Assembly (NCBI RefSeq): GCF_014205765.1
Contig: NZ_JACIIZ010000017.1
Coordinates: forward strand, 124,001 to 188,000
From: Nitrospirillum iridis
GTDB taxonomy: Bacteria > Pseudomonadota > Alphaproteobacteria > Azospirillales > Azospirillaceae
Direction: 5' to 3'
DNA length: 64,000 nucleotides
The position numbers and the translations under genes were made by a program. Below, in pieces: positions 17,060 to 27,049 of the stretch. Numbering within the stretch: position 1 is the first letter of the stretch; each line of letters opens with the position of its first letter. The notes beneath the pieces are model-generated. The model saw only the letters and a program-made list of their open reading frames with translations. It was not told the origin of the DNA and ran no database searches.

Positions 17060-17238
17060 CGGACGTCTCCTCTTGCATGAGGGCAACTTATCCGACATCC
17101 GGCATCGGTCACGGACCGAAGAACCAACTGTCTATAGTTAGTCTCGCAGGTGCGAAACGCAGGCGCAAGAGAATTCATGTTCCGATTCGCTCGCCCGATT
17201 ATTGGTTTTGCCGGAAAACATAAATACTAACCCAGTAT

Positions 17239-18138
17239 TCACGTGGCGACGATGTGAACCTGGATGTCGACAGGTTTCGCATAAAAGGGGGCGGAGGTGA
17301 CCAACGTATCGGCGCCCGCCGCCGCGTAGGCCGCCGAATTGCCGGCGTTGATGCCACCGGCGGCCGCGATGATCGGGCGGCCATCTCCGCGCCTGGTGAT
17401 ACGACGCGCCAAGTCGGCCACCGCGTTCGGCGAGAACTTTTCCAGTTGGATGACGTCGGCCTGGGCATCGAGCGCGGCCAGGGCCTCCGCCTCCGACGTC
17501 ACCTCAACCATGACGGCCCGTTCCGGCACCCGCCGTTTCAGGGCGGCGATCGCCGCCCCCAGGTCGCCGCCCAGGAAGACCCGATGTTCGGGAAAGACCA
17601 GCAGGGTATCCGACAGCCCCAGGCGGTGGACCTCGCCGCCGCCATCGATCACCGCCTTCAAGGACAATTGGCGCGTGAAGGGTATCGATTTGCGGGTGCA
17701 CAGCACGGCGATGTCGGACCTGACCGCGCGGGCGGCCTGGACGATCTCGCAGGTCGCCGTGGCCACGCCGGACGCCCATTCCATCACCGTCTGCGCCACC
17801 TTCCAGCCGCCGTGCAGCGCGGCGGCCGGTCCCTCCGCCGTCAGCAGCGGCGCGCCGACCGGGTAGCGACCGCCGGATGGCGCCGCGAATGTCACGGTCG
17901 CCCCCATCCGGGCCAGCAGGCGCGCCGCCTCGTCCACGCCCGACAGCACCATGGTCGGCGGGGCGACAGTCGACTGGCCGGCCGGGCGGGCGGCGAAGCT
18001 CATGCGGCCTGGCCGCCCCCCGATGCCGAGGGCGCGGGTGGTCAGGTCGCCAAAGCGCAAATCCTCGTCCACCAGGCGTTCGATCTCGGCGTCCGCCAGC
18101 CGCCAGGCCGGGATGCCGCCCCCTATGTCCATGGGCAT
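17239..18138 (-). CDS. modD: ModD, NadC-like protein of the molybdenum system
   Basis: A 299-residue homologue of quinolinate phosphoribosyltransferase (NadC). It has the family's TTRALG and ATRKSIPFTRQLSLKA-like substrate region (CTRKSIPFTRQ), and the C-terminal GGINAGNSAAYAAAGADTLV barrel end. ModD proteins are encoded with molybdate transport genes and their exact reaction is unresolved. The start ATG at 18138 overlaps the fixX stop (TGATG), so it is part of the fix operon, which is an unusual place. The longer frame to 18231 runs through fixX. Confidence 0.87.
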   Translation of the reverse strand: MPMDIGGGIPAWRLADAEIERLVDEDLRFGDLTTRALGIGGRPGRMSFAARPAGQSTVAPPTMVLSGVDEAARLLARMGATVTFAAPSGGRYPVGAPLLTAEGPAAALHGGWKVAQTVMEWASGVATATCEIVQAARAVRSDIAVLCTRKSIPFTRQLSLKAVIDGGGEVHRLGLSDTLLVFPEHRVFLGGDLGAAIAALKRRVPERAVMVEVTSEAEALAALDAQADVIQLEKFSPNAVADLARRITRRGDGRPIIAAAGGINAGNSAAYAAAGADTLVTSAPFYAKPVDIQVHIVAT

Positions 18139-18458
18139 CAGCCGAACTTGAACAGGACGCCAAAGCCACCGCGCGGGTAGTTCCATTCCACCTCGCCCGT
18201 CTTGGCGGTGACGACACGGCAGGTGCCGCATTCGACGCAGCCGTCCACCACCGCCTCCACCTGCCCCTTGTCGTTCCGGCTGTAGCAGCCGGCGGGGCAG
18301 AGATGGGTCAGCGCCAGCAGCGCCTTGGACGGCGCCTCGTGCGGCCTGATCTTGATGTGCGGTCGCCCGGCATCCACCAGATAACGGTTCTGGAACAGCC
18401 GTTCCTCCACCTTGACGGCCGGCCCGGCCGCGCTTACGTCCACCGTGTTCATCGCCAC
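18138..18458 (-). CDS. fixX: FixX ferredoxin-like protein
   Basis: A 106-residue ferredoxin-like partner of FixC. The cysteines are in [11 protein letters not shown] and in [10 protein letters not shown], which fit one 4Fe-4S cluster plus a second, as in ETF-QO ferredoxin domains. FixABCX bifurcates electrons from NADH to ferredoxin/flavodoxin and quinone to feed nitrogenase. It overlaps the end of fixC by ten bases; an ATG two codons in (18452) is an alternative start. Confidence 0.93.
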   Translation of the reverse strand: MAMNTVDVSAAGPAVKVEERLFQNRYLVDAGRPHIKIRPHEAPSKALLALTHLCPAGCYSRNDKGQVEAVVDGCVECGTCRVVTAKTGEVEWNYPRGGFGVLFKFG

Positions 18459-19753
18459 GACCTCGCCAGTTTGACGGCGTCGCCGATCAGGCCGGGCAGC
18501 GTCCGGCCCTGGCGAAGCGCCTTGAAGATCTGCTTTTCCTTGGTGCGTTTATCAACGCCATCCACCCGGAACCAGGTTTGCGCCGCGGCACTGATCAGCT
18601 TGGGATACAGGCCGAACACGTGCTTGTTGTTGTGCAGGAAGGCCGGGATTTTCCGGTACTTCTTCAGGTCCTTCATGACGAAGGTGTCTTCCAGCCGCCG
18701 TTGGTACTCGGCCAGGTTGGCCTTGGACAATTCCTCGCGGCGGCGCTTCAGCCAGACCACCGTTTCCCCCGCGATGCGCCCGGTCGTCATGGCCAGGTTG
18801 GAGCCTTCGCGGTGCACGGCGTTGACGAACTGTCCGGCGTCGCCCACCACGATCCATCCGTCGCCGTACAAGTCCGGCATGGCGTTGAAGCCACCCTCGG
18901 GGATCAGGTGGGCCGCGTACTCCTTGCATTCGGAGTTTTCCAGCAAGGGCCGCACGCTGGGATGGCGCTTGAACGCCTCCAGCAGGCCATAGGGGGTGCG
19001 GTCGCTGTCCACCAGATCGGAAACGATACAGCCGATGCCGACGGAGATGGATTCCTGGTTGGTGTAGAGGAAGGCGGTGCCGGTCATGCCGTCGGTGATG
19101 GTGCCCATGGCCTCGATCACCACGCCCTCGTTGCCCTTCAGATTGAAGCGGCTTTCGATGACCTCGCGGGGCAGGAAGTGCATCTCCTTGACCGCCAGCG
19201 CCACGCTGTCCGGCTTCAGCTCCGGCCGCAGGCCCGAGCGTTGGCCCACCAGGCCATTCACCCCCTCGCCCAGGATGACCACGTCGGCGAAGGCCGTGCC
19301 GCCGTCACGGTCGGTGCGCACCCCGATGACCCGGCCCTGCGTGTCGCGCAGCAATTCGGTCACCGTGGTCTCGCACAGCAGGACGGCCCCGGCTTCCCTC
19401 ACCTTGCCGCTGAACCACTTGTCGAACTGGGCGCGGATGATGGTGTAGCGGTTGGGCTTTTCCTCATTGAAGTCCTCGGACCGGTAGTGCATGCCGACAT
19501 AGGACGTGTCGTCCATGGTCCACAGGCGCTGCTCGATCACATGGCGTTCCAGCGGCGCGTCCTCGCGGAAATCAGGGATGATCTTCTCCAGGGCGTCGGC
19601 GTACAGGATGGCGCCCTGCACGTTCTTCGATCCCGGATACTCGCCCCGTTCCAGTTGAAGGACCTTCAGCCCCTCCTTGGCCATGGTGTAGGCCGCCGCG
19701 TTGCCGGAGGGGCCGGCGCCGACGACGATGGCGTCAAAGCGTTCTCCGATCAT
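18449..19753 (-). CDS. fixC: FixC flavoprotein (ETF:quinone oxidoreductase-like)
   Basis: A 434-residue FAD protein of the ETF-QO family. The N-terminal dinucleotide-binding motif is [12 protein letters not shown] (11-22), and the second FAD motif is [20 protein letters not shown] near residue 300. It passes electrons from FixAB to quinone and, with FixX, to ferredoxin. It lacks the 4Fe-4S part of eukaryotic ETF-QO, which FixX provides as a separate chain. It lies 25 bases downstream of fixB. Confidence 0.95.
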   Translation of the reverse strand: MIGERFDAIVVGAGPSGNAAAYTMAKEGLKVLQLERGEYPGSKNVQGAILYADALEKIIPDFREDAPLERHVIEQRLWTMDDTSYVGMHYRSEDFNEEKPNRYTIIRAQFDKWFSGKVREAGAVLLCETTVTELLRDTQGRVIGVRTDRDGGTAFADVVILGEGVNGLVGQRSGLRPELKPDSVALAVKEMHFLPREVIESRFNLKGNEGVVIEAMGTITDGMTGTAFLYTNQESISVGIGCIVSDLVDSDRTPYGLLEAFKRHPSVRPLLENSECKEYAAHLIPEGGFNAMPDLYGDGWIVVGDAGQFVNAVHREGSNLAMTTGRIAGETVVWLKRRREELSKANLAEYQRRLEDTFVMKDLKKYRKIPAFLHNNKHVFGLYPKLISAAAQTWFRVDGVDKRTKEKQIFKALRQGRTLPGLIGDAVKLARSWR

Positions 19754-19778
19754 GCCTTCCTCCTTCTGCCGGCGTTCC

Positions 19779-20870
19779 TCAGCCAGCGAGACGATTGACC
19801 GACAGGTGGGCGCGAAAGGCCTCGGTCAGGGCCGGCAGCAGTTCGATGGCGTCGGCCACCACGCCCAGATGGGCGAAGTCGAATATCTGGGCGTTGGGGT
19901 CGGTGTTGATGGCGACGATGGTGTCCGCGCCCTCGACCCCCACCCGATGCTGGATGGCGCCGGAAATGCCGGCGGCGATGTACAGCTTGGGCCGTATGGT
20001 CTTGCCGGTCTGGCCGATCTGCCGGTCGGCGCTGATCCAGCCCTTCTGCACCAGGGGGCGCGAACCCCCATAGTCACCGCCCAGCACCTCGGCCAGGGCC
20101 CGCACCAGCTGGAAGTTCTCTGCCGACCGCAGGCCCAGGCCGCCGGCGACGACGATGTCGGCGTAGGCCAGCTGCGCCTTGTCGGATTCCCGGTCGGCGA
20201 CAAAGCGCAGCACCTTGGTGATGATGTCGTCTTCCGCCAGGTTCAGGGGATGGACCACGACGCGGCCCCAGCGGCCGATCTGGCGGGCGGGCATGGCCAG
20301 CACCCGGGGCCGTACCGTCGCCATCTGCGGCCGGTAGTTCAGGGTCATGATGGTGCACAACAGCGATCCGCCGAAGGTGGGCCGCGTGGCCGCCAACGAC
20401 CCTTCGTCATCGATGGCCAGTTCCGTGCAGTCCGCCGTCAGGCCGGTCAGCAGGGTGGTGGCGACCGACCCCGCCAGATCCCGCCCCAGGTTGGTCGCCC
20501 CCAGCAGCAGGATCTCCGGCTTGTGGGTGTTGACCAGATCGGTCATGGCCCGGGTGTAGGGCTCATTGCGATAGTGGGCCAGGACCGGATCGGTGACGGT
20601 ATAGACCAGGTCGGCCCCATGCTCGAAACAGGCCGCGGCCACCAACGCCGCGGTCAGGTCATCGCCGCAAAGGACGACCCCGGCCAGTTCCACCCCGCGC
20701 TTGTCCGCCAGCTTGCGCCCTTCGCCCAGCAACTCCAGGGCCACGGGGTGGACCACGCCATGCTCACACTCCACGACCACCCAGACGTGCTTGTAAGCCT
20801 TGAAGTGCTCCGGCAATTCCCGCTTCGTGCCGGCCCGGCCGGCCGGCGCCGGTTTCGGTGCGTCGGTCAT
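19779..20870 (-). CDS. fixB: FixB, electron-transfer flavoprotein alpha subunit
   Basis: A 363-residue ETF-alpha. The C-terminal FAD domain carries the signature [20 protein letters not shown] and [10 protein letters not shown]. The N-terminus has an extra basic, proline-rich segment ([15 protein letters not shown]) ahead of the ETF fold. FixA and FixB form the bifurcating flavoprotein. It lies between fixA (46 bases) and fixC. Confidence 0.95.
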   Translation of the reverse strand: MTDAPKPAPAGRAGTKRELPEHFKAYKHVWVVVECEHGVVHPVALELLGEGRKLADKRGVELAGVVLCGDDLTAALVAAACFEHGADLVYTVTDPVLAHYRNEPYTRAMTDLVNTHKPEILLLGATNLGRDLAGSVATTLLTGLTADCTELAIDDEGSLAATRPTFGGSLLCTIMTLNYRPQMATVRPRVLAMPARQIGRWGRVVVHPLNLAEDDIITKVLRFVADRESDKAQLAYADIVVAGGLGLRSAENFQLVRALAEVLGGDYGGSRPLVQKGWISADRQIGQTGKTIRPKLYIAAGISGAIQHRVGVEGADTIVAINTDPNAQIFDFAHLGVVADAIELLPALTEAFRAHLSVNRLAG

Positions 20871-20916
20871 GGTGCAGCCCCCTGTCTGTCTGATCGGCTG
20901 TGAAAATGGCGCCGGC

Positions 20917-21771
20917 TCACGGCCCGGCGGAAAAGCGCATCAACTCCCCCTCAAGCGCCGGCTGGCACTTGAAGATTTCGGCCATCACCGAGGCCGCCAA
21001 GGCCTCGGTCGACACATCGGCGGTCGGCACCTGGCGCACCTTCTCCGCCCGCGCCTGGGGGGCGAAGACCTTCTTGACGATGGTGGGTGAGCCGCGCAGG
21101 CCGCATTTGCCCAGGTCGGTGATGCCGGCGTCGGCGGCCGTCCATTTCACGATGGTGGCCCGGGCCGCGCGGTAGGCGTCATCCAGGCTGCCCCGGCGGA
21201 TTTCATTCACGCCTTCCAGCATGGTGACCAGCACCGGCAGGCGGGTCGACAGCACCTGCACCCCGCCCTCGGCCCGCCGTTCCACGGTGATGGTGCCGGC
21301 GGTGGGATCCAGGTCGGCGATCTTCGCCACATAGGTCAACTGGTTCAGGCCCAGGCGCTTGGCGATGCCGGGCCCAACCTGGGCCGTGTCGCCGTCGATG
21401 GTCTGTTTGCCGGTGAAAACGATGGGCGGCACGCCGAATTCCTGGCCGATCTTGGCCAGCGCCGCCGCCAGAGCGAAGCTGGTGGCCAAGGTATCGGACC
21501 CGGCGAAGAACCGGTCAGTCAGCAACACGGCGCGATCCGCCCCGAAGGTCAGCGCCTTGCGCAAGGATTCTTCGGCCATGGGCGGCCCCATGGTCAGGAC
21601 GGTCACCTCCCCGCCCAATCGGTCGCGCAGGCGCAACGCCTCCTCCAGCGCGAACAGGTCGTAGGGGTTGATGATGGTCGGCACCCCCTGGCGCATGATG
21701 GTGTTGGTCACCGGATGCACCCGGATCTGCGCGCTGTCGGGAACCTGTTTCATGCAAACGACGATGTGCAT
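20917..21771 (-). CDS. fixA: FixA, electron-transfer flavoprotein beta subunit
   Basis: A 284-residue ETF-beta. It begins [20 protein letters not shown] and carries the AMP/FAD-binding segment [20 protein letters not shown] in the middle. I take ATG 21771, which has GAGAGGA upstream; the frame extends to 21879 without a start site of merit. It is the first gene of fixABCX-modD and is preceded by a sigma-54 promoter and a NifA site. Confidence 0.95.
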   Translation of the reverse strand: MHIVVCMKQVPDSAQIRVHPVTNTIMRQGVPTIINPYDLFALEEALRLRDRLGGEVTVLTMGPPMAEESLRKALTFGADRAVLLTDRFFAGSDTLATSFALAAALAKIGQEFGVPPIVFTGKQTIDGDTAQVGPGIAKRLGLNQLTYVAKIADLDPTAGTITVERRAEGGVQVLSTRLPVLVTMLEGVNEIRRGSLDDAYRAARATIVKWTAADAGITDLGKCGLRGSPTIVKKVFAPQARAEKVRQVPTADVSTEALAASVMAEIFKCQPALEGELMRFSAGP

Positions 21772-21828
21772 CGGTCCTCTCTCTCGCCCGCGCGGAGCCT
21801 GTTGGAAGCGGGTCACATGGTGGCTTAA

Positions 21829-21844
21829 CGCAAGTGCCATGCCA
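21829..21844 (-). promoter_or_regulatory. Sigma-54 -24/-12 promoter of fixA
   Basis: The minus strand reads TGGCATGGCACTTGCG: -24 TGGCAYG and -12 TTGC in the right spacing, with G at the last W position. It is 58 bases from the fixA start. Confidence 0.8.
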
Positions 21845-21908
21845 TGTGGCAACCCCTTGGAAACGCTTGAAGTACACATCCGCAGGATGGCCCGGAAACC
21901 GACCGGTT

Positions 21909-21924
21909 TGTCGGATAGGCGACA
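21909..21924. promoter_or_regulatory. NifA upstream activator sequence for fixA
   Basis: TGTCGGATAGGCGACA fits TGT-N10-ACA exactly. It lies 64 bases upstream of the fixA -24 element and just downstream of the nifW stop codon. Confidence 0.84.
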
Positions 21925-21936
21925 GCGATGTCGCCT

Positions 21937-22293
21937 CTATCCCACCGACGGCTTCGCCGGGCCGAGGGACGCCAACGGCACGAAAGGTTTGGCCGGCGGC
22001 GCCTTGGGGGCCACCGCGTCCTGGTGAACCTTGAACAGCCGCTCGGCGATAGGGGAGGAGGCGACGAAATCCTGGTAGGCCTGTTCCAGGTGGGCACGGC
22101 AGAGGTCACGGATCGCCGCGTCGTCCAGCCCGTCGAACGCCCCCTCAGCCTCACTGCCCCGCAGGTACTGGCCCATGCGACGCAGGATGTGCAGCCGGGC
22201 CACCCGGACCACCGACGCCTCATAGGGCACCGCCAGGAAGTCGAAGAACTCCTCCGCCGCCGATAGCCGTCCCAGGTCCGCCAACACACCCAT
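21937..22293 (-). CDS. nifW: NifW
   Basis: A 118-residue NifW. The core LGRLSAAEEFFDFLAVPYEA and LHILRRMGQYL match the family, and FKVHQDAV lies near the C-terminus. NifW is thought to protect or mature the MoFe protein. ATG 22293 has AGAGGTGA upstream; the frame before it lacks nif-like sequence. It is the last gene of the iscA-nfu-nifS-nifV-cysE-nifW run. Confidence 0.93.
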   Translation of the reverse strand: MGVLADLGRLSAAEEFFDFLAVPYEASVVRVARLHILRRMGQYLRGSEAEGAFDGLDDAAIRDLCRAHLEQAYQDFVASSPIAERLFKVHQDAVAPKAPPAKPFVPLASLGPAKPSVG

Positions 22294-22315
22294 CACGTCA
22301 CCTCTTGTCGTTGGA

Positions 22316-23068
22316 TTACGCGCAAACCGAATCGGCCGCCGCCGGGTCCAGCGCCGCCACCTGCGCCTGCAACGACGCCACACGGCCTTGCAGGTGGCCG
22401 ACCCGCGCCTCCAGGAAAGCGATCCGGTCGATCATCAGGGCCAGGGCATCGCCCACCGGATCGGGGATCAGGTGGTGTTCCAGATTGATGCGCCCGTAGG
22501 TCTGATCGCCAGCGGCCCGCCGGTCGCGCGGGTCACGCACGACGCGGCCGGGAATACCCACCACCGTCATGGCCGGCGGCACATCCTCCACCACCACGGA
22601 ATTGGCGCCCACACGGGCCCCCGCCGCGACGGTGATGGGGCCCAGCACCTTGGCGCCGGCGCCGATCAGCACGCCGTCACCGATGGTGGGATGGCGCTTG
22701 CCGGGGGACCAACTGGTCCCGCCCAGGGTGACACCGTGATAGAGGGTGACATCGTCGCCGATCTCCGCCGTCTCGCCGATCACCACGCCGGCGCCGTGGT
22801 CGATGAAAAAGCGACGGCCGATGCGGGCGCCGGGATGGATATCGACGTTGGTCACCAGCCGCGCGAACCAGGCGAGCAGCCGCGCCGGAAAGCGCCAACC
22901 CCGCCGCCAGAGCCGATGGGCCATCCGGTGATGCAGGACCGCGTGCACGCCGGGATAGGTCAGCGCAATTTCCAACGCGTAGCGCGCCGCCGGGTCACGG
23001 CCCTTCACACAAGCGATATCCTCACGCACCAGGGTCCACAAGCTGGCCTCACGATCCGGCGTCGGCAT
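22316..23068 (-). CDS. cysE: Serine O-acetyltransferase (CysE/NifP)
   Basis: A 250-residue serine acetyltransferase that makes O-acetylserine for cysteine synthesis. The left-handed beta-helix part reads [19 protein letters not shown] and [20 protein letters not shown], with the catalytic His in FIDHG and the Cys[11 protein letters not shown] loop. Its place between nifV and nifW is that of nifP in other diazotrophs, where it supports the high cysteine need of Fe-S assembly. A C-terminal heptad-like tail ([18 protein letters not shown]) looks like a short coiled coil. Confidence 0.92.
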   Translation of the reverse strand: MPTPDREASLWTLVREDIACVKGRDPAARYALEIALTYPGVHAVLHHRMAHRLWRRGWRFPARLLAWFARLVTNVDIHPGARIGRRFFIDHGAGVVIGETAEIGDDVTLYHGVTLGGTSWSPGKRHPTIGDGVLIGAGAKVLGPITVAAGARVGANSVVVEDVPPAMTVVGIPGRVVRDPRDRRAAGDQTYGRINLEHHLIPDPVGDALALMIDRIAFLEARVGHLQGRVASLQAQVAALDPAAADSVCA

Positions 23069-23080
23069 GGCGGTTTCCCT

Positions 23081-24211
23081 TCAATCCCCGGTGGCCTCAT
23101 AGAACTTCAGCAGCTCGCCCTCGTTGATCGGCCGCTTCCAGGCGATGGCGCAGTTCCGCACCTCCTCTAACACCCGGCGGGCGCGGCCCTCATCCGGTGA
23201 CAGGCCCAGCGCCGCCAAGGCGTTGTTGATGGCCGCCATGCCCGAGTGCTTTCCCAGAACGATGGACCGCACGCGGCCGAACCAGGCGGGGTTGAGCGCC
23301 TCGTACGTTTCCGGGTCACGCAGCAGGCCGGATACGTGGATGCCGGATTCATGGGTGAAGACCGCCGACCCGACGATGGACTTGGCCGCACCGATGGGCC
23401 GGCCGGCGGCCGCCGCCACCAGGTCGGCCAGAGCGGGAAGCTGGGTCATATCCACGCCCGTGCGGCGGCCGGCGATGGGGCCCAGGGCCGCCACCACCTC
23501 CTCCAGGGCGGCGTTGCCGGCCCGTTCCCCGAGACCCAGAACACAGACGCTGGCATGGGTGGCGCCCCCCCGGACGGCGGCCAGGGTGTTGGCGGTGGCC
23601 AGGCCCAGATCGTCATGGCCGTGGAACTCAAGCTCCAGATCGGTTTCCGCGCAGAGTTGCCGGAAGATTTCATGCGTGCGGAAGGGATCCAGCACGCCAA
23701 CTGTATCGGCGAAGCGGAAGCGGTGGGCGCCGGCATCCTCCGCCGCCGTCACCACCCGCATCAGAAAATCCAGATCGGCGCGGCTGGAATCCTCGCCGCC
23801 CACGGCCACAGCCAGGCCACGATCCCGGGCGTAGGACACCACCCGCCGGATGCGGGGAATGATCTCTTGCCGGCCCGTCTGGAATTTCACCCGGATCTGG
23901 CGGTCGGACACCGGCACCGACAGGTTCACGCGCGTCAGGCCGGTGCGCACCGCCGCGTCGACGTCCGCCTCCGTCATCCGGCACCAGGCGATGACTGCGG
24001 AGGTGCTGATCGCCTGCCCCACGGCGGCGATGGCCTCCACCTCCGCCGGCCCCATGGCGGGCACGCCGGCCTCGATCTCATCCACGCCAGCGGCCTCCAG
24101 CCGGCGGGCGATGGTCACCTTCTCCTCCGTGGTGAAGGCGACGCCGGGCGCCTGTTCACCGTCGCGCAGCGTGGTGTCATTGATGATGATGGGCGGGGCG
24201 TTCAACATCAT
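23081..24211 (-). CDS. nifV: NifV homocitrate synthase
   Basis: A 376-residue homocitrate synthase, which makes the organic ligand of FeMo-co from 2-oxoglutarate and acetyl-CoA. The signature [16 protein letters not shown] is near the N-terminus and the metal-binding [14 protein letters not shown] lies near the middle. The start is ATG 24211 or 24208, both after GAGGAG; the frame upstream overlaps the 3' end of nifS. It is shorter than leucine-pathway isopropylmalate synthases because it lacks the regulatory domain, as expected for NifV. Confidence 0.95.
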   Translation of the reverse strand: MMLNAPPIIINDTTLRDGEQAPGVAFTTEEKVTIARRLEAAGVDEIEAGVPAMGPAEVEAIAAVGQAISTSAVIAWCRMTEADVDAAVRTGLTRVNLSVPVSDRQIRVKFQTGRQEIIPRIRRVVSYARDRGLAVAVGGEDSSRADLDFLMRVVTAAEDAGAHRFRFADTVGVLDPFRTHEIFRQLCAETDLELEFHGHDDLGLATANTLAAVRGGATHASVCVLGLGERAGNAALEEVVAALGPIAGRRTGVDMTQLPALADLVAAAAGRPIGAAKSIVGSAVFTHESGIHVSGLLRDPETYEALNPAWFGRVRSIVLGKHSGMAAINNALAALGLSPDEGRARRVLEEVRNCAIAWKRPINEGELLKFYEATGD

Positions 24212-24252
24212 GATGGAACTCCTCAGGGGCAGACGGCTCAAGGGCGATCGAC

Positions 24253-25485
24253 TCAAGGGCAGACGGCGGATTGACTGAGCTGGGCGACGGCCGCGCGGTC
24301 ACGCCACGGCGGCGACGTCGTCCGCAGGCGGGCGACCAAATCCGGCAGAACCGTCAGGACGTGGTCCACATCCGCCGCACTGGTCTCGACCGACAGGGAA
24401 AAGCGGATGGCGCCACGCACGGCATTGGACGGCACCCGCATGGCGCGCAGGACGTGAGACGGTTCCATGCCGCCCGTGGCGCAAGCCGACCCTGACGACG
24501 CGGCGATGCCGGCCCGGTCCAGCAGCAGCAACAGGGCCTCACCATCGACATACTCGAAGACGATGTTGGCGGTGTTGGGCAGCCGTTCGCCCTCCCCGCC
24601 CAGGACGGCGCAGTGGCCCACGCGCCGCAGCAGCCCCTGCTCCAGACGGTCGCGCAGGGCGCGCATCCGGAGATGATGGCCGTCGGCCAGCGCCCCGGCC
24701 GCCCGTTCGGCGGCGACCCCCAGCCCGACAATGGCGGGCACGTTCTCGGTACCGCCCCGCCGGCCGCGTTCCTGGCGGCCGCCACGGATCAGCGGCCGGA
24801 AAGGCGTGCCCTTGCGCAGGTACAGCGCCCCGATGCCCTTGGGCCCGTGCAGCTTGTGTCCGGACAGCGACAGCATGTCGATATCGGTGGTCCCGAGGTC
24901 GATGGGATGCTTGCCCACGGCCTGAACGGCGTCGGTATGGAACAGGGCGCCCGCCTGATGGGCCCGTTGGGCCAGCTTCGCCACGGGGAAGACCACCCCG
25001 GTCTCATTGTTGGCCCACATGACGCTGACCAGGGCCGTGCGCGGGCCCAGGGCGCGGTCGAAGTCGGCCATGTCCAGCCGGCCGGCGGCATCCACGCCGA
25101 TGATGTGGATCTTCGCCCTGCCGGTCTTTTCCAGGTGTGTCGCCAGCGACAGGATGGCCGGATGTTCGACCGCCGTGGTCACGATCTCATCCCGCCCGGC
25201 CTGGGTTTCCAGGGCCGACAGCAAGGCGGTGGAATTGGCCTCCGTCCCGCCCGACGTGAAGACGATCTCATGGTCATGGGCCGCCCCCAGTAAGGCCTGC
25301 AGCTGCCGCCGCGCGGCCCGCACCCCGTCGGCGGCGGCCATCCCGAAGGCATGGCCCGACGAGGCGTTGCCGAACCGCTCCGTGAAATAGGGCAGCATGG
25401 CCGCGACCACGGCGGGGTGGGTGCGCGTCGTCGCGTTGTTGTCCAGGTAGACCGGTTGCACGACCAAAGCCTCCCTTGTCGCCAT
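24253..25485 (-). CDS. nifS: NifS cysteine desulfurase
   Basis: A 410-residue class I cysteine desulfurase. It starts with [13 protein letters not shown] after a short leader, the PLP lysine is in [17 protein letters not shown], and the active-site cysteine is in [10 protein letters not shown]. It supplies sulfur for nitrogenase clusters. It follows the nfu gene by 24 bases. No clear ribosome site precedes ATG 25485, so translation may be coupled. Confidence 0.95.
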   Translation of the reverse strand: MATREALVVQPVYLDNNATTRTHPAVVAAMLPYFTERFGNASSGHAFGMAAADGVRAARRQLQALLGAAHDHEIVFTSGGTEANSTALLSALETQAGRDEIVTTAVEHPAILSLATHLEKTGRAKIHIIGVDAAGRLDMADFDRALGPRTALVSVMWANNETGVVFPVAKLAQRAHQAGALFHTDAVQAVGKHPIDLGTTDIDMLSLSGHKLHGPKGIGALYLRKGTPFRPLIRGGRQERGRRGGTENVPAIVGLGVAAERAAGALADGHHLRMRALRDRLEQGLLRRVGHCAVLGGEGERLPNTANIVFEYVDGEALLLLLDRAGIAASSGSACATGGMEPSHVLRAMRVPSNAVRGAIRFSLSVETSAADVDHVLTVLPDLVARLRTTSPPWRDRAAVAQLSQSAVCP

Positions 25486-25509
25486 GAAGTGGTGGACGGC
25501 GGCCCGGCG

Positions 25510-25809
25510 TCAGTGGCTGGGGCCCGGCGGTCCGATCACCGGCACCAGCCGCACGAAAGCCCCCAGCTTTTCCACCACGCGGGCCTGGATGCCCTCCAGC
25601 GTGGCGCTGCTCAACCGGCACATGACGCAGGCGCCGGCCAGGCGAACCCTGACCGTGTCGCCCTCGATGCCCAGGAATTCGCAGTCGCCGCCATCGCGCC
25701 GCAAGGCCGGGCGGATTTCGGCGATGGCGTCCTGGATAATGCGCACGCGCGGGTCCTCGGCGGGGGCGATGACCTCGGACGGTTCGGAAACGGAAACGGG
25801 GACAAGCAT
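25510..25809 (-). CDS. Nfu-type Fe-S carrier (NifU C-terminal domain)
   Basis: A 99-residue protein that corresponds only to the C-terminal Nfu domain of NifU. It carries the C-x2-C motif CVMC and the segment IRPALRRDGGDCEFLGIEGD. Nfu proteins carry 4Fe-4S clusters to targets. The N-terminal scaffold and central ferredoxin domains of full NifU are absent here, and no split-off copies are seen beside it. ATG 25809 follows GAGGACCG; an upstream TTG start is less likely. Confidence 0.88.
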   Translation of the reverse strand: MLVPVSVSEPSEVIAPAEDPRVRIIQDAIAEIRPALRRDGGDCEFLGIEGDTVRVRLAGACVMCRLSSATLEGIQARVVEKLGAFVRLVPVIGPPGPSH

Positions 25810-25850
25810 GGCGGGGCGGTCCTCAAGCAAGGGGATGGCTGGATGGCCGG

Positions 25851-26171
25851 TCAGCCGAAGGATTTGCCGCAGCCGCAGCTCGACTTGGCGTTCGGGTTGT
25901 CGAAGGTGAAACCCGACCCTTCCAGCGCCACGACGAAGTCGATGGTGGTGCCCGTCAGCAGGTCCTGGCTCTTGCTGTCGATGAACACCTTCACGCCATC
26001 CTGGTCGATGATGGTGTCTTCAGGCCCCGCCTCGCCCGCCAGGCCCATCATGTATTTGTATCCCGCGCATCCACCGGCATCGACGGTGATGCGCAGGCCA
26101 CCGGCGGGGTCGGCCGCGCCGGCGATGGCGCTGCGGACGGCGTTCAAGGCGCTGGGGGTGAGTGTGATCAT
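25851..26171 (-). CDS. iscA: HesB/IscA-family Fe-S carrier of the nifSV operon
   Basis: A 106-residue A-type carrier with all three ligands: C35 (AGGCAGYK), C99 and C101 (SSCGCGKSFG). It is the nif-linked IscA found upstream of nifU/nifS in many diazotrophs. ATG 26171 (MITLTPS) is preferred, with GAAGGGTG upstream; ATG 26186 is an alternative that adds five residues. It is the first gene of the operon and has a sigma-54 promoter 45 bases upstream. Confidence 0.92.
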   Translation of the reverse strand: MITLTPSALNAVRSAIAGAADPAGGLRITVDAGGCAGYKYMMGLAGEAGPEDTIIDQDGVKVFIDSKSQDLLTGTTIDFVVALEGSGFTFDNPNAKSSCGCGKSFG

Positions 26172-26215
26172 GGCGACACCCTTCATGGGTTTGGGGATGG
26201 GTCACCCTCCCCAGC

Positions 26216-26231
26216 CGCAAAAGACGTGCCA
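26216..26231 (-). promoter_or_regulatory. Sigma-54 -24/-12 promoter of the iscA-nifSV-cysE-nifW operon
   Basis: The minus strand reads TGGCACGTCTTTTGCG, with full -24 and TTGC -12 elements. It is 45 bases from iscA and 61 bases from the NifA site. Confidence 0.84.
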
Positions 26232-26292
26232 CCCGATAATTCGTTGAAAAGAGCCAATATTTCGAACAAGCCCTGTTGCGTTTGCTACCCTG

Positions 26293-26308
26293 TGTCGGGT
26301 TTGCGACA
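26293..26308. promoter_or_regulatory. NifA upstream activator sequence shared by divergent promoters
   Basis: TGTCGGGTTTGCGACA matches TGT-N10-ACA. It lies between the iscA promoter (26216-26231) and a plus-strand -24/-12 element (26378-26393). Confidence 0.85.
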
Positions 26309-26377
26309 GGGTGCCGCCGGGGCTGATGAAGCCCGCGCGCCGCGCCATCGCTGGGGCGGGACCATGCCCGGCCTGTC

Positions 26378-26393
26378 CGGCAGACGCCTTGCA
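26378..26393 (+). promoter_or_regulatory. Probable sigma-54 promoter of the 26453 gene
   Basis: CGGCAGACGCCTTGCA keeps the -24 GGCA and the full -12 TTGCA in the right spacing but departs from TGGCACG at three places. It is 60 bases from the start codon and 70 bases from the NifA site. Confidence 0.66.
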
Positions 26394-26452
26394 TAGGGGG
26401 ACCGCCGCCCCAGGGAGGGGACGGTTTTCAAACACCAGCCATGGGGATTGCG

Positions 26453-27043
26453 ATGACGACGATAGAGAAAACGGCCCTGGGCCGCCTGGACCACGAGGGC
26501 CGTCTTTTCAACGCGGTGCTGAAGGGACCGACCACCAAGCCTGGACGCTTCGGCTTTCGCGGCGATGTCGCGCTGAAGTTCCAGCCGCAGATCGCCGATG
26601 AGAAACGCCCGCCCGACTATTGCATGGAACAGGTGCTGACCTATGCCGTGGAGGGGGAAGCGACGCTGCCGGTGCTGGCGGGTTACCTGCACTCCTTCGC
26701 CTATCTGAAGGACGTGTCGGAGGTGCTGTCCGGCCTGCTGCGGCCTACCGGCAAGTACTTCGTCTTCTGTAACAACATCGACCTGCTGGCCAGCTATCAG
26801 GTCGTGCTGGACGGCATCCCCTTCATCGTCCTGCCTCTGGATGAATCCACGGTGTGGAAGGAGATGATGGACCTGATGGGCATCGACAAGAACGACATCA
26901 AGAAGCTGGACACCGCCGGCAAGTTGGACGTGCTGCTGGATATCGCCCTGAAATTTGATGGCCGGTACGAGACGGTCAGCTTCGAGCAGGGGGTCGCCGG
27001 CATGTATCCCGTCAAGAACCGCAATGAGAACCGCCCGGTGTAA
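26453..27043 (+). CDS. Conserved-looking unknown protein with a NifA-type promoter
   Basis: A 196-residue soluble protein that I do not recognise. It has two cysteines (PDYCMEQVL and FVFCNNIDLL), no signal peptide, and a compact central part (SYQVVLDGIPFIVLPLDEST). The ATG at 26453 has GGGGA six bases upstream; the ATG at 26441 is an alternative adding four residues. It has its own divergent promoter next to the nifSV operon, which implies expression under nitrogen-fixing conditions. It is convergent with the Rieske gene, seven bases away. Confidence 0.75.
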   Translation: MTTIEKTALGRLDHEGRLFNAVLKGPTTKPGRFGFRGDVALKFQPQIADEKRPPDYCMEQVLTYAVEGEATLPVLAGYLHSFAYLKDVSEVLSGLLRPTGKYFVFCNNIDLLASYQVVLDGIPFIVLPLDESTVWKEMMDLMGIDKNDIKKLDTAGKLDVLLDIALKFDGRYETVSFEQGVAGMYPVKNRNENRPV

Positions 27044-27049
27044 CCGCCC

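Noticed and set aside
17060-17238. Search for a sigma-54 or NifA site in front of nifA
   Set aside because: No TGGCAC-N5-TTGC or TGT-N10-ACA element could be found; an AT-rich TATAGA near 17131-17136 is too weak to call as a promoter.
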